DNA from: Alistipes sp.
GTDB lineage: Bacteria > Bacteroidota > Bacteroidia > Bacteroidales > Rikenellaceae
Direction: 5' to 3'
NCBI GenBank assembly: GCA_022767745.1
Contig: JALENN010000006.1
Location: 434,001-498,000, forward strand
Length of the DNA: 64,000 bases
Shown here one piece after another: positions 7,902-15,651 of the stretch. How positions within the stretch are numbered: the stretch's first letter is position 1; each line of letters starts with the position of its first letter. The position numbers were made by a program, and so were the translations under genes. A model generated the notes under the pieces. The model was given only the letters and a program-made list of their open reading frames with translations. It was not told where the DNA came from and did not search any database.

Positions 7902-9122
7902 TCAGGGGTTTTGGTCCATCACCCGGCGGATGAGCCCTTTCACCTCGTCGCGGCCCAGTATGGCGGCCGGATGGGTGTGGAAAACGTTGTATTCCTCGAT
8001 GGCAGCCTCCACTGGAACCTCGACGCCGGGCTGCGTCACCTCGAAGAATATCTTCACGCGGCGTCTGATCTCAGGCTCGAACTCCTTGGTTACGAGTCCC
8101 TCGATGCCCCATGCGGCCACATGGTCATAGAGCGGGACGCAGTAGATGAGCCCGTCGGCCACATCCTGCCACTGCAGCCCCTTTGCCGATTGTGTGGTGC
8201 CTCCTATGAAGCCGTTGTAGGCTGTTGCACCGTATGGTGTGTCCTTGAGGTCGATGCCGAAGGGGCGGCACTCCAGCCGCTCGAAGGCGGCATCCCAGTG
8301 CCCGTCGGCCGTCATCGGGAGGCGCGTGCCGTCGAATAGGTTGTAGTCGAACCAGTTGAGTATGACGATCCTGACGTTGTCTTCCCCGAAGAGTCGCTTC
8401 ATCCACCATCCCTGCGTTCCGAACTGCCTGCCGCTTCGGGCGAGGTGCATCGAGTGGTTGATTGCATGTGGCTGGCTGGTTATCACCAGCGCCTTGCGTT
8501 TACCCTTCAGTGGTGTCTGGCGGGCATACATGTCGGCTATGTGCGCTGCCATCAGGCTGTCGCGGTATTCCATTTCGGGTGACTCCCACACCTTCGCGTA
8601 ATCTTCCGCCGTGCGGATGCTGTCCCACGAGAACTCGCAGTCGGTCAGCCCGAGCGTGATCTTGCGGCGGGCCTTGCGGTTTATCTCGTAGAGGCCCTTG
8701 AGGAACTTCATGCGATTGTACTTTTCCCACATGGGATAGAAGTTCTCGGTCTTGCGGTAATAGGCGTAGAGACTCTCCATAAAGGCCTCGTGCGAGGGGT
8801 AGTCGCCCTGCAGCAGGCGGTTCACGTCGTCGGTCATGTTGTACGACCCGACCTCGGTGTAGACATGCCCGATGCGTTTGGCGAAGCGCGGGTCGGCCAG
8901 TATGTCGAGTATGAGGTCGTATTGCGTGGTATCGCGGTGGTCGCGCTCGCCCAGCACCACTATGTCCGACTGCTCGAAGAGGCTGAAGATGTAATCCTTG
9001 GGTTCGATGCCCTTCTCGGCGGCGCATGCGCGCAGCGACTCCACACTCGGGGCGGCGGTCTGCGCTCCGAGCGGCAGGAGACGGATGATGCATACGGCAA
9101 GCAGGAACAGTTTTGTTCTCAT
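7902..9122 (-). CDS. Secreted Tiki/ChaN/erythromycin-esterase-like protein of unknown function
   Basis: The 406-residue protein begins with a signal peptide (to about LGAQ). The core has IVVLGERDHRDTTQYD, then HVYTEVG, and near the middle LVITSQPHAINHSMH. The GExxH-type start followed by a Glu and a later His resembles the EreA/ChaN/Tiki superfamily, which includes haem-binding lipoproteins and esterases or metalloproteases. I cannot place it in a named subfamily. It stands alone with a -7 box 156 nt upstream, implying a leader of about 150 nt. An envelope hydrolase or ligand-binding protein is the most one can infer. Confidence 0.6.
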   Translation of the reverse strand: MRTKLFLLAVCIIRLLPLGAQTAAPSVESLRACAAEKGIEPKDYIFSLFEQSDIVVLGERDHRDTTQYDLILDILADPRFAKRIGHVYTEVGSYNMTDDVNRLLQGDYPSHEAFMESLYAYYRKTENFYPMWEKYNRMKFLKGLYEINRKARRKITLGLTDCEFSWDSIRTAEDYAKVWESPEMEYRDSLMAAHIADMYARQTPLKGKRKALVITSQPHAINHSMHLARSGRQFGTQGWWMKRLFGEDNVRIVILNWFDYNLFDGTRLPMTADGHWDAAFERLECRPFGIDLKDTPYGATAYNGFIGGTTQSAKGLQWQDVADGLIYCVPLYDHVAAWGIEGLVTKEFEPEIRRRVKIFFEVTQPGVEVPVEAAIEEYNVFHTHPAAILGRDEVKGLIRRVMDQNP

Positions 9123-9277
9123 CGTTCGTGTCGTTTGTGGCGGATGCGATGCATGCCGCCTGGTAGTTTGTCGGTAATATGTTGACAGTTAAGTTGTATC
9201 CCTCTTTGTGCCCGGCTGTCCGGCTGCCGGGGCTGTGGTCCCGTCGGCGGCGCTCTTTCCGTGGGCGCCATGATGCA

Positions 9278-9285
9278 CAAAAGTA
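9278..9285 (-). promoter_or_regulatory. -7 box for the Tiki-like gene
   Basis: TACTTTTG on the minus strand fits TAnnTTTG; it leaves a leader of about 150 nt before the ATG at 9122. Confidence 0.45.
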
Positions 9286-9341
9286 CGAATAATTATCCAA
9301 TTCTTCCCCTCTTTGTGCTGCGACCGTGCCGCCGCGGCACG

Positions 9342-9368
9342 AAAAAACCCCGCGCTGCGGGCGCGGGG
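9342..9368 (-). terminator. Terminator after the GH20 hexosaminidase
   Basis: An 8-bp GC stem (9348-9355 with 9361-9368) is followed on the minus strand by six T residues. Confidence 0.85.
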
Positions 9369-9386
9369 GCTGTTGCGGGGGCGGGG

Positions 9387-11708
9387 CTACTCCACCGTGA
9401 TCTCGTCGACGAAGAGGAATCCGGGGTATCCCTTGGCGCCGTGCCAGTCGGGTATCGAGTGCTCCGAGAGCACGAGCACCTTCACGAAGCGGCACTTCAC
9501 CGCGTCGAACGCCAGGCGGTGTGGTGTCACGCCGTTGGCGTCGTCGGCCTTCATGGCGGGGAGCTGCTCGTCGGCCACCTGCCTGAACTGCCTGCCGTCG
9601 TCCGACACCCACACGGTTATGCCGCGCGCGTCGAATATCCAGTCGCCCTTCTCGACGCAGGTGCGGAACGCCACGGACGAGATCTCGGTCGCGGCGCCCA
9701 GGTCGATGACCGCCTCCAGGTCGGTGCCGCAGAATCCTATCCAGCGGCCCGTCTTGTAGTTGCGGTCGCCCGTGAGGCCGTCGGCGAGCGTCGCCGCGCC
9801 GCCGAAGGTGTAGCTGCCGTGCGATGCCTGCAGCAGCTCGACGGGTTTCATCGCCGCCTTGTGGAAGCGTACGGTGTCGGTCGTGATGCGCGAGGCCGCG
9901 CCGCCTTTGCGCAGGGCCACGGTGCGCAGCACGGCGTCGGCGGCGATGTCGAGGCGGCCCTCGATGCAGGGCGACGAGGCCGTGGGCTCCTTGCCGTCGA
10001 GGGTGTAGTGCACGGGCGCGCCGTCGATGGTCGAGGCCGTCACGGCGAGGGTGCCCGCGGTGGTGTCGGGCTTCAGGTCGAGCGTCACGTCGAATATGTG
10101 TGTGGCGTAGTTCCAGCCGTTGGCGTCGTATATGCGGCAGAGGCGTGCGGCGCGGCGCAGGAAGCGGTCATAGACCTTCTTGTCGGGCGAGCACCACTGC
10201 GTCTCGGCCAGGGCTGCCATGCGCGGCAGCACCATGTACTGCACCTGCGCGAAGTCGGGTATGTACTCGGTCCAGAGGTTGGCCTGCACGCCCAAGCTGT
10301 AGCGCTGCTCGTCGGGCGTGAGCGAGCGGGGCATGGGCTCGTAGGAGTAGACGCGGTCGATGGGCAGGTATCCGCCTATGGCGAGAGGCTCCGACGAGGT
10401 GTCCTTGGCCTGGTAGTAGTCGAAGTAGTGGTAGGTGTTGGGCGTCATGATGACGTCGTGGTGCTGGCGCGCGGCCTCGATGCCGCCGCCCTCGCCGCGC
10501 CACGACATGACGGTGGCGCCGGGGGCGAGGCCGCCCTCGAGCGTCTCGTCCCAGCCGATCATGCGGCGTCCGTTTGCGGCGAGGAAGTCCGCCGCCTCAT
10601 GTATGACGTAGCTCTGCAGGCGCTGTTCCTTGGTGTGCTTGTCGTCCGATACGAGCCCGAGGGCGCGGATGCGGGCCTGGCACTTGGGGCAGCTCTCCCA
10701 CCGCACCTTGGGACACTCGTCGCCGCCGACATGGATATACTCCGACGGGAATATCTCCATCACCTCGGCCAGCACGTCCTTTATGAAGGCTATGGTGGCG
10801 TCGTTGACGGCGCAGAGCACGTCGTCCGAGATACCCCACTGCATCCACACGTCGTAGGGGCCTCCCGTGCATCCCAGCTCGGGGTATGCCGCCAGCGCGG
10901 CCTGCATGTGTCCCGGAAGGTCGATCTCGGGGATGACGGTGATGTAGCGCTCGGCGGCGTAGGCGACGATCTCGCGCGCCTGCTCCTGGGTGTAGAAGCC
11001 GCCGTAGGGCTTGCCGTCATACTCGCCCGAGTTGCGGCCGATGACGGTCTGCTTGCGCTGCGACCCCACCTCGGTCAGGCGGGGGTACTTCCTTATCTCG
11101 ATGCGCCAGCCCTGGTCGTCGGTCAGGTGCCAGTGGAAGCGGTTGATGTTGTGCAGGGCGAGCATGTCGATGTAGCACTTCACCTCGTCCACCGTGAAGA
11201 AGTGGCGCGAGACGTCGAGGTGCATGCCGCGGTATGCGAAGCGCGGCTTGTCGTCGATGGTGACGGCGGGCAGGGCACACCGTCCCTTCTCCGTGCCGAC
11301 GGCCTTGCGCAGCGTCTGTATGCCGTAGAACACGCCCGCGGGGGTGGGAGCCGTGATGATGACGCCGTCGGCCGTGACCTCCATGCGGTAGCCCTCGGGG
11401 CTGTCGCTCACCTGTCCCAGGGCGAGGGTTATGGCGGCGGGGGCGTCGCCCTCGACGGGAGCGAGGCGCAGGCCCGTCTGCCGCTCGATGTAGCCCGCCA
11501 GCATCTCGGCGTTGCGGCGCATGGCCTCGTCGCCCGCGGGGTAGGCCACGGGGGTGCCGTTGCCGAGGATGAAGGGCTCGCCCTGCTGCTCGGTGACGGC
11601 GGCGGGGGCGGGTACGATGTCGTAGTCGGCCGTGGCGGCGGGACTGCACGACACAAGGGCGGCCGCAGCGGCGGCGCAGAGGGCTGTTGTGAGTAGTCGT
11701 CTTTTCAT
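9387..11708 (-). CDS. Lipoprotein beta-N-acetylhexosaminidase, GH20, with chitobiase-type and F5/8 C-terminal domains
   Basis: The start at 11708 is chosen because it gives a lipoprotein signal (ALVSC); the open frame upstream to 12536 is GC-rich shadow. The 773-residue enzyme removes terminal GlcNAc or GalNAc from glycans at the cell surface. A GH20b-like domain (about 28-150) precedes the TIM barrel (FAYRGMHLDVSRHFF from about 157) with the substrate-assisted catalytic pair D330-E331 in HVGGDECPK. The region after about 520 holds a chitobiase C-terminal-like segment (VHYTLDGKEPT) and a final discoidin/F5-8-like domain. It fits mucin or N-glycan foraging together with the GH101-like gene. 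It is divergently transcribed from the metallophosphoesterase. Confidence 0.93.
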   Translation of the reverse strand: MKRRLLTTALCAAAAAALVSCSPAATADYDIVPAPAAVTEQQGEPFILGNGTPVAYPAGDEAMRRNAEMLAGYIERQTGLRLAPVEGDAPAAITLALGQVSDSPEGYRMEVTADGVIITAPTPAGVFYGIQTLRKAVGTEKGRCALPAVTIDDKPRFAYRGMHLDVSRHFFTVDEVKCYIDMLALHNINRFHWHLTDDQGWRIEIRKYPRLTEVGSQRKQTVIGRNSGEYDGKPYGGFYTQEQAREIVAYAAERYITVIPEIDLPGHMQAALAAYPELGCTGGPYDVWMQWGISDDVLCAVNDATIAFIKDVLAEVMEIFPSEYIHVGGDECPKVRWESCPKCQARIRALGLVSDDKHTKEQRLQSYVIHEAADFLAANGRRMIGWDETLEGGLAPGATVMSWRGEGGGIEAARQHHDVIMTPNTYHYFDYYQAKDTSSEPLAIGGYLPIDRVYSYEPMPRSLTPDEQRYSLGVQANLWTEYIPDFAQVQYMVLPRMAALAETQWCSPDKKVYDRFLRRAARLCRIYDANGWNYATHIFDVTLDLKPDTTAGTLAVTASTIDGAPVHYTLDGKEPTASSPCIEGRLDIAADAVLRTVALRKGGAASRITTDTVRFHKAAMKPVELLQASHGSYTFGGAATLADGLTGDRNYKTGRWIGFCGTDLEAVIDLGAATEISSVAFRTCVEKGDWIFDARGITVWVSDDGRQFRQVADEQLPAMKADDANGVTPHRLAFDAVKCRFVKVLVLSEHSIPDWHGAKGYPGFLFVDEITVE

Positions 11709-11832
11709 CTTCTGTAGGTTTTGTTTGTTTTTCGGACTCTTTGCGGGCGGGCGCTGCGCCTCTGATGCCGCCGCGTGAGGGCGGGCGCGCAGGCCTCGGG
11801 CGCGGCGATGCCGGCGCCTTGTCCCGTAGATC

Positions 11833-11840
11833 CAAAGATA
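11833..11840 (-). promoter_or_regulatory. -7 box for the GH20 gene
   Basis: TATCTTTG on the minus strand, about 125 nt before the ATG at 11708. Confidence 0.55.
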
Positions 11841-11937
11841 CGTAAAAAAAGCGTACGTACGACATTCCGCCCGCCGCCGCGCGTAAAAAATATCGCGTAG
11901 GCGTCCCGCCCCGCCGCCGTGCGTGTCATATCGCCCG

Positions 11938-12105
11938 TCTTTGCGCTGCGCGCCCGGACAGGATGCGCCCCGGCAGTAAAATCGGGCAAGTCTGTTTTTA
12001 CTGCTCCCGGCTTTCGCCTCTCTTTGCGCTGCGCGCTTAGATAGGATGCGCCTCGGCATTAAAATCAAGCAGGCTTGTTTTTTACTGCTCTCGGCTTTCA
12101 CTATC
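11938..12105. repeat. Two tandem ~83-bp REP-like palindromic repeats ending in a promoter
   Basis: Unit 1 (11938-12020) and unit 2 (12021-12103) repeat with an 83-base period, both starting TCTTTGCGCTGCGCG. Each is a long imperfect palindrome with CAGTAAAA-like and TTTTACTG arms; unit 2 (12040-12105) folds into a stem centred on CAAGC-AG-GCTTG. The downstream end, CTATCTTTG, supplies the -7 box of the next gene. The same family recurs at 53128-53290. Confidence 0.75.
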
Positions 12106-12109
12106 TTTG
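12102..12109 (+). promoter_or_regulatory. -7 box for the metallophosphoesterase, formed by the repeat end
   Basis: TATCTTTG lies 22 nt before the ATG at 12132 and overlaps the end of the REP-like element. Confidence 0.6.
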
Positions 12110-12131
12110 CAGCGGCATAACATCTTCCGAC

Positions 12132-13277
12132 ATGACGACAATACTCATAGCCATACTGTTGCTGGCCCTGCTGCCCGACATCTACATCTGGCACCTGCTC
12201 TCGCGTGCCGGCGTGGCCGCGGGATGGGGCGTTGCGGCGCTGCTGCCTACAGCGCTGCTGCTGGCCATGGCGGCCGCAGCCGCCGCGGGGTACATGAACC
12301 CCGCCACGATGAAGACCTTTTTCGGCGTGCTGCTCTGCGTGACGCTGCCCAAGCTGCTCTTCGCTCTGGTATCCGTCGCGGGGCGCTGTGCTGCGCTGTG
12401 GCTGCCCTCGGCGGCGCACCGTGCCGACGTGGCGGCCGCCGTGCTGGCCGCGGCGCTGGCGCTGGCCTTTCTCTACGGCTTTGTCTTCGGCTGGCGGCGC
12501 ATCACGGTGCGCCATGTCGAGGTGGTCTCGCCGCACCTACCCGAGGCCTTCGACGGCTACTGCGTGGCACATATCTCCGACCTGCATGTGGGCACATGGG
12601 GCAGCGACACGGCCTTCCTCGGCCGCTTCGTGGGGCGGGTGAACGCCCTGCATCCCGACGCGATACTCTTCACGGGCGACCTGGTCAACATGTCGGCTTC
12701 GGAGGTCGGGCCCCACATGGGTGTGCTGTCGCGCTTTGAGGCCCGCGACGGGGTCTTCTCGGTGCTGGGCAACCACGATTACTGCGAGTACGGCCGCTAC
12801 GACACGCGCGACGGCGCCCTGCGCCAGCGCGACACGCTCATCGCCCGCGAGGGTGAGATGGGCTGGCGGCTGCTGCGCGACGGGAATGTGGTCTTGCGCC
12901 GCGGCGGCGACTGCATGGCCCTTATCGGCGTCGAGAACACGGGCCGCCCGCCCTTCCCCGCGCGCGGCGACCTCGGCAAGGCGCTGGAGGGGGTACCTGC
13001 CGAGGCTTTCAAGATACTGCTCTCGCACGACCCCTCGCACTGGCGCAGCGAGGTGCTCCCCGCGACGGACATCGACCTCACCCTCTCGGGTCACACCCAT
13101 GCCGTGCAGCTGCGCGTGGGTGGCTTCTCGCCCGCCCGATGGGTGTATCCCGAGTGGGGCGGCCTCTACCGCGAGGGCGACCGCGCGCTGCATGTCTCGG
13201 TGGGTGCGGGCGGCACGGTGCCCTTCCGTCTGGGGGCATGGCCCGAGATTACGATACTGACCCTGCGGCGGCGGTAA
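12132..13277 (+). CDS. Membrane-anchored calcineurin-like metallophosphoesterase (YaeI/YkuE-like)
   Basis: The ATG at 12132 follows the -7 box by 22 nt and begins a hydrophobic helix; the longer frame from 12075 would run through the promoter. The 381-residue protein has about four membrane segments in the first 120 residues, then a metallophosphoesterase domain with the ordered metal motifs HISDLHVG (near 150), FTGDLVN, LGNHDY, LLSHDP and LSGHTHAVQ. Domain order matches the YaeI/YkuE group of membrane-associated phosphoesterases; the substrate (possibly a lipid phosphate) is unknown. It is monocistronic and ends at a strong hairpin. Confidence 0.9.
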   Translation: MTTILIAILLLALLPDIYIWHLLSRAGVAAGWGVAALLPTALLLAMAAAAAAGYMNPATMKTFFGVLLCVTLPKLLFALVSVAGRCAALWLPSAAHRADVAAAVLAAALALAFLYGFVFGWRRITVRHVEVVSPHLPEAFDGYCVAHISDLHVGTWGSDTAFLGRFVGRVNALHPDAILFTGDLVNMSASEVGPHMGVLSRFEARDGVFSVLGNHDYCEYGRYDTRDGALRQRDTLIAREGEMGWRLLRDGNVVLRRGGDCMALIGVENTGRPPFPARGDLGKALEGVPAEAFKILLSHDPSHWRSEVLPATDIDLTLSGHTHAVQLRVGGFSPARWVYPEWGGLYREGDRALHVSVGAGGTVPFRLGAWPEITILTLRRR

Positions 13278-13299
13278 TCCCTGCCCCGCGATATGCGAA

Positions 13300-13334
13300 A
13301 AGCAGCCTTGCGACACCGTGTCGCAAGGCTGCTT
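13300..13334. terminator. Strong hairpin between convergent genes
   Basis: A perfect 16-bp stem (13300-13315 with 13319-13334) has a three-base loop. The T tract is short, but position between converging genes supports bidirectional termination. Confidence 0.7.
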
Positions 13335-13357
13335 CCGTAATGTGGCCGTGGCGGCCG

Positions 13358-14119
13358 CTATCGGCGGCAGCGGCCCGTGAGGTTCATTATACCCTCGATG
13401 AAGACCATCGGGTGCGTCGGCGCGCCGGGCAGCCACAGGTCGACCCTGTGGCGCTCGAAGAACGAGCGGTCGACGGCGCGGCTTTCGGCGAAGAGTCCGC
13501 CCGAGCAGGCGTCGGCGCCGCAGGCGACTATGATCTTGGGGTCGGGCACGGCGTCGTAGCATATGTCGAGCGCGGCGGCCATGTTGCACGACACGGGGCC
13601 GGTGATGACCACGCCGTCGGCATGGCGGGGCGAGGCGGTGAAGTCGACGCCGTAGCGGCCGAAGTCGAAGTTGACGTTGCCCGTGGCGTTGAGCTCCATC
13701 TCGCACGAGGCGTCGCCGCCGGCCGACACCTGTCGCAGCTTGAGGGCGTGGCCGAAGAGCCGCGGTATCTCCTCGCGGACGCAGTCGTGGCGGAACGCTA
13801 TGGCCGTGTCGCCGGGGCGCACGACGAGCGCCTCGCGTGAGGCCGAGCCCATGCGGTAGTCGTTAGTGAAGCGTATGTTGCGCGGGGCGCGCAGGGCGCA
13901 CTCGCCGCAGAAGAGGCAGCGCCCGAGGTCGAGCGTGAAGGGCGCCGCCGTTATTGCCCGCGTGGGGCATATGGCGGCGGCGGCCTCGACGTCCGACATG
14001 TCGTCGGTGGCGGTGAGCTCGGGGCGGCCGCGGAACTCGTCGGTGAGCGTTACGTTCTTCAGGTCGGGTATGTATTGCGTGCCGTGGCTGCGCAGGACCT
14101 TTATCTTGGGTAGTATCAT
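13358..14119 (-). CDS. Ehr-type complex: fused HyfH/HyfI-like ferredoxin and small subunit
   Basis: The 253-residue protein joins a ferredoxin-like segment (about 45-85) to a NuoB/HyfI-like small subunit (about 105-245; TASPRHADGVVITGP is diagnostic). The ferredoxin part keeps only one set of ligands, CP at 51 and CLFCGEC at 68-74, so one [4Fe-4S] cluster instead of two. In the small subunit the proximal-cluster ligands are incomplete: the usual CxxC reads DASC (D136, C139), C205 remains in DACSGG, and the usual PGCP reads PGAP (A233). Two of four ligands are gone by this alignment. It is the last gene of the six-gene operon and lies 21 bp from the large subunit. Known family: Ehr complexes; function unproven. 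Confidence 0.85.
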   Translation of the reverse strand: MILPKIKVLRSHGTQYIPDLKNVTLTDEFRGRPELTATDDMSDVEAAAAICPTRAITAAPFTLDLGRCLFCGECALRAPRNIRFTNDYRMGSASREALVVRPGDTAIAFRHDCVREEIPRLFGHALKLRQVSAGGDASCEMELNATGNVNFDFGRYGVDFTASPRHADGVVITGPVSCNMAAALDICYDAVPDPKIIVACGADACSGGLFAESRAVDRSFFERHRVDLWLPGAPTHPMVFIEGIMNLTGRCRR

Positions 14120-14140
14120 GGCGTAATCGTTTTGTGGCGG

Positions 14141-15649
14141 CTACAGGTCGTGGCCGCAGTACGACAGGTTGAAACTCTTGTTGCAGATGGGGAAGTCGGA
14201 GATGCCCTCGCCGCGCACGGCCAGCGCCAGCGCCAGCCAGTTGTGCAGGCTGGGGTCCTTGACGCGGTAGTCGGCAATGCGGCCCCGGTCGTCGGTTACG
14301 GCTACGTGGCACAGCTCCCCTCGCCATGCCTCGACGAGACCCACGGCCAGCGAGTCGGGCGCGAGGCCTCGTTCGTAGTCGGGACGGGGCATCTGCGCCG
14401 CGGGGGCGTATGACTCCAGCATGCGGTCGATGTATTCGGCCGACTGCAGCACCTCGCGGCAGCGCATCATCAGGCGCGCCATCACGTCGCCGTGACGCTT
14501 GACGATGCTCTCGTGGGCGATCCCGCGGGCGAATATTCCCGAGGGGTGCGACACGCGCAGGTCGCGCTCCACGCCGCTGGCGCGCGCCGCCATGCCTACG
14601 CCGCCTATGCGCAGCATCTCGGCGCGCGGCACCACGCCGCACTGCTCGTAGCGTGCCAGCAGCGTGGGCGAGCTCTTTATGTCCTGCCGCACCTCGTTGT
14701 AGCGGCGCGCTATCTCGGCCACGTTGCGGCGTATCATGGCGACCTTCTCGGCCGTCAGGGGCTTGTTGGTGCCGAAGGGGCGTACGAGGCCCTTGCCGAA
14801 GCGGTTGCCGCACCACGCCTGCGTGGTGTTTATGGTCATCGTGCGCAGCGCCTCGCACGCCACCTGCCCCAGCTGGTAGCCCACGTCCATCGACAGGGCG
14901 CCCGTGTCGGCTATGTGCATGGCCATGCGCTCGAGTTCGAGCGCCACGGCGCGTTCGGTGACCAGGGCCTCGGGCGCGGCCAGTGCGGCCAGCTTCTCCA
15001 CCGCCTCGGCGAAGGCCGTGGCGCCGGCTACGGCCGTGTCTCCGGCTATGGACTCGGCCAGCACCGACTGCCGCAGGCGGTTGCCGGTTGCCGCCATCAG
15101 CTTCTCGACGCCGCGGTGCTGGTATCCGAGCGCTATCTCGAGGTGGAGCACCGTCTCGCCGTTGCAGATGAAACGGAATGCGCCCGGCTCGATGATGCCG
15201 GCGTGGATGGGGCCCACGTTCACCTCGTGGAGCGAGTCGCCCTCGATGGTGTAGAACGGGTAGTTGGTTATGTTGGCGCGGCGGTCGGCGGGCAGGCGCA
15301 GGGGCTTGTCCCAGGGCATCGAGTCGAAGCGCACGCCGTAACGCTCCGCTATGTCGCGCTCGAAGGGGTGCGCGGCGGGGCGCAGCGCCGTGAGCGAGGG
15401 CAGGGGCGCCTCGTCGTGGTATCCCATCGCGAACGACGAGACGAGTATCTTGTGGTCGGCGTCGTCGAGCAGTATGACGTAGAAACGCAGCCGCTCGCCC
15501 TCCTCGCGGGCGAAGTAGTGCGCCAGGTGGTATCGCTCCTGCGCCAGGCGGTCGGCCAGATCGTCGTACAGTTCGCCGTACGGCAGCTCGGGTATGTCGG
15601 CCAGGGGTACGGCCGGCGAGGTGTTGTCAGTGGTGAGGTATCGGGCCAT
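14141..15649 (-). CDS. Ehr-type complex: HyfG/HycE-like large subunit lacking Ni ligands
   Basis: The 502-residue protein has an N-terminal NuoC-like part (to about 140) and a NuoD/hydrogenase large-subunit part (YQHRGVEKL at about 176). Where group 4 hydrogenases have an ERxCGxC motif it has ESIAGDTAVAG (AGDT at 202-205), and at the C-terminus, where DPCxxC is expected, it has FPICNKSFNLSYCGHDL (486-502). All four Ni-binding Cys positions therefore appear substituted, although C489 and C499 lie nearby. It also lacks the C-terminal extension cut by hydrogenase endopeptidases. This is the signature of energy-converting-hydrogenase-related proteins; it is unlikely to evolve hydrogen. It would sit on the cytoplasmic side of the membrane arm. 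Confidence 0.88.
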   Translation of the reverse strand: MARYLTTDNTSPAVPLADIPELPYGELYDDLADRLAQERYHLAHYFAREEGERLRFYVILLDDADHKILVSSFAMGYHDEAPLPSLTALRPAAHPFERDIAERYGVRFDSMPWDKPLRLPADRRANITNYPFYTIEGDSLHEVNVGPIHAGIIEPGAFRFICNGETVLHLEIALGYQHRGVEKLMAATGNRLRQSVLAESIAGDTAVAGATAFAEAVEKLAALAAPEALVTERAVALELERMAMHIADTGALSMDVGYQLGQVACEALRTMTINTTQAWCGNRFGKGLVRPFGTNKPLTAEKVAMIRRNVAEIARRYNEVRQDIKSSPTLLARYEQCGVVPRAEMLRIGGVGMAARASGVERDLRVSHPSGIFARGIAHESIVKRHGDVMARLMMRCREVLQSAEYIDRMLESYAPAAQMPRPDYERGLAPDSLAVGLVEAWRGELCHVAVTDDRGRIADYRVKDPSLHNWLALALAVRGEGISDFPICNKSFNLSYCGHDL

Positions 15650-15651
15650 GG

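Noticed and set aside
9261..11696. 811-codon plus-strand ORF opposite the GH20 gene
   Set aside because: Antisense shadow with Val/Gly/Arg-rich composition and no domain.
11709..12536. N-terminal extension of the GH20 ORF to 12536
   Set aside because: It would place 276 basic, low-complexity residues before an obvious lipoprotein signal and run through the promoters and repeats.
14141..15649. Calling the cluster a hydrogen-evolving [NiFe] hydrogenase (Hyf/Hyc)
   Set aside because: The cysteines that bind nickel are missing at both ends of the large subunit, and no maturation genes are present.
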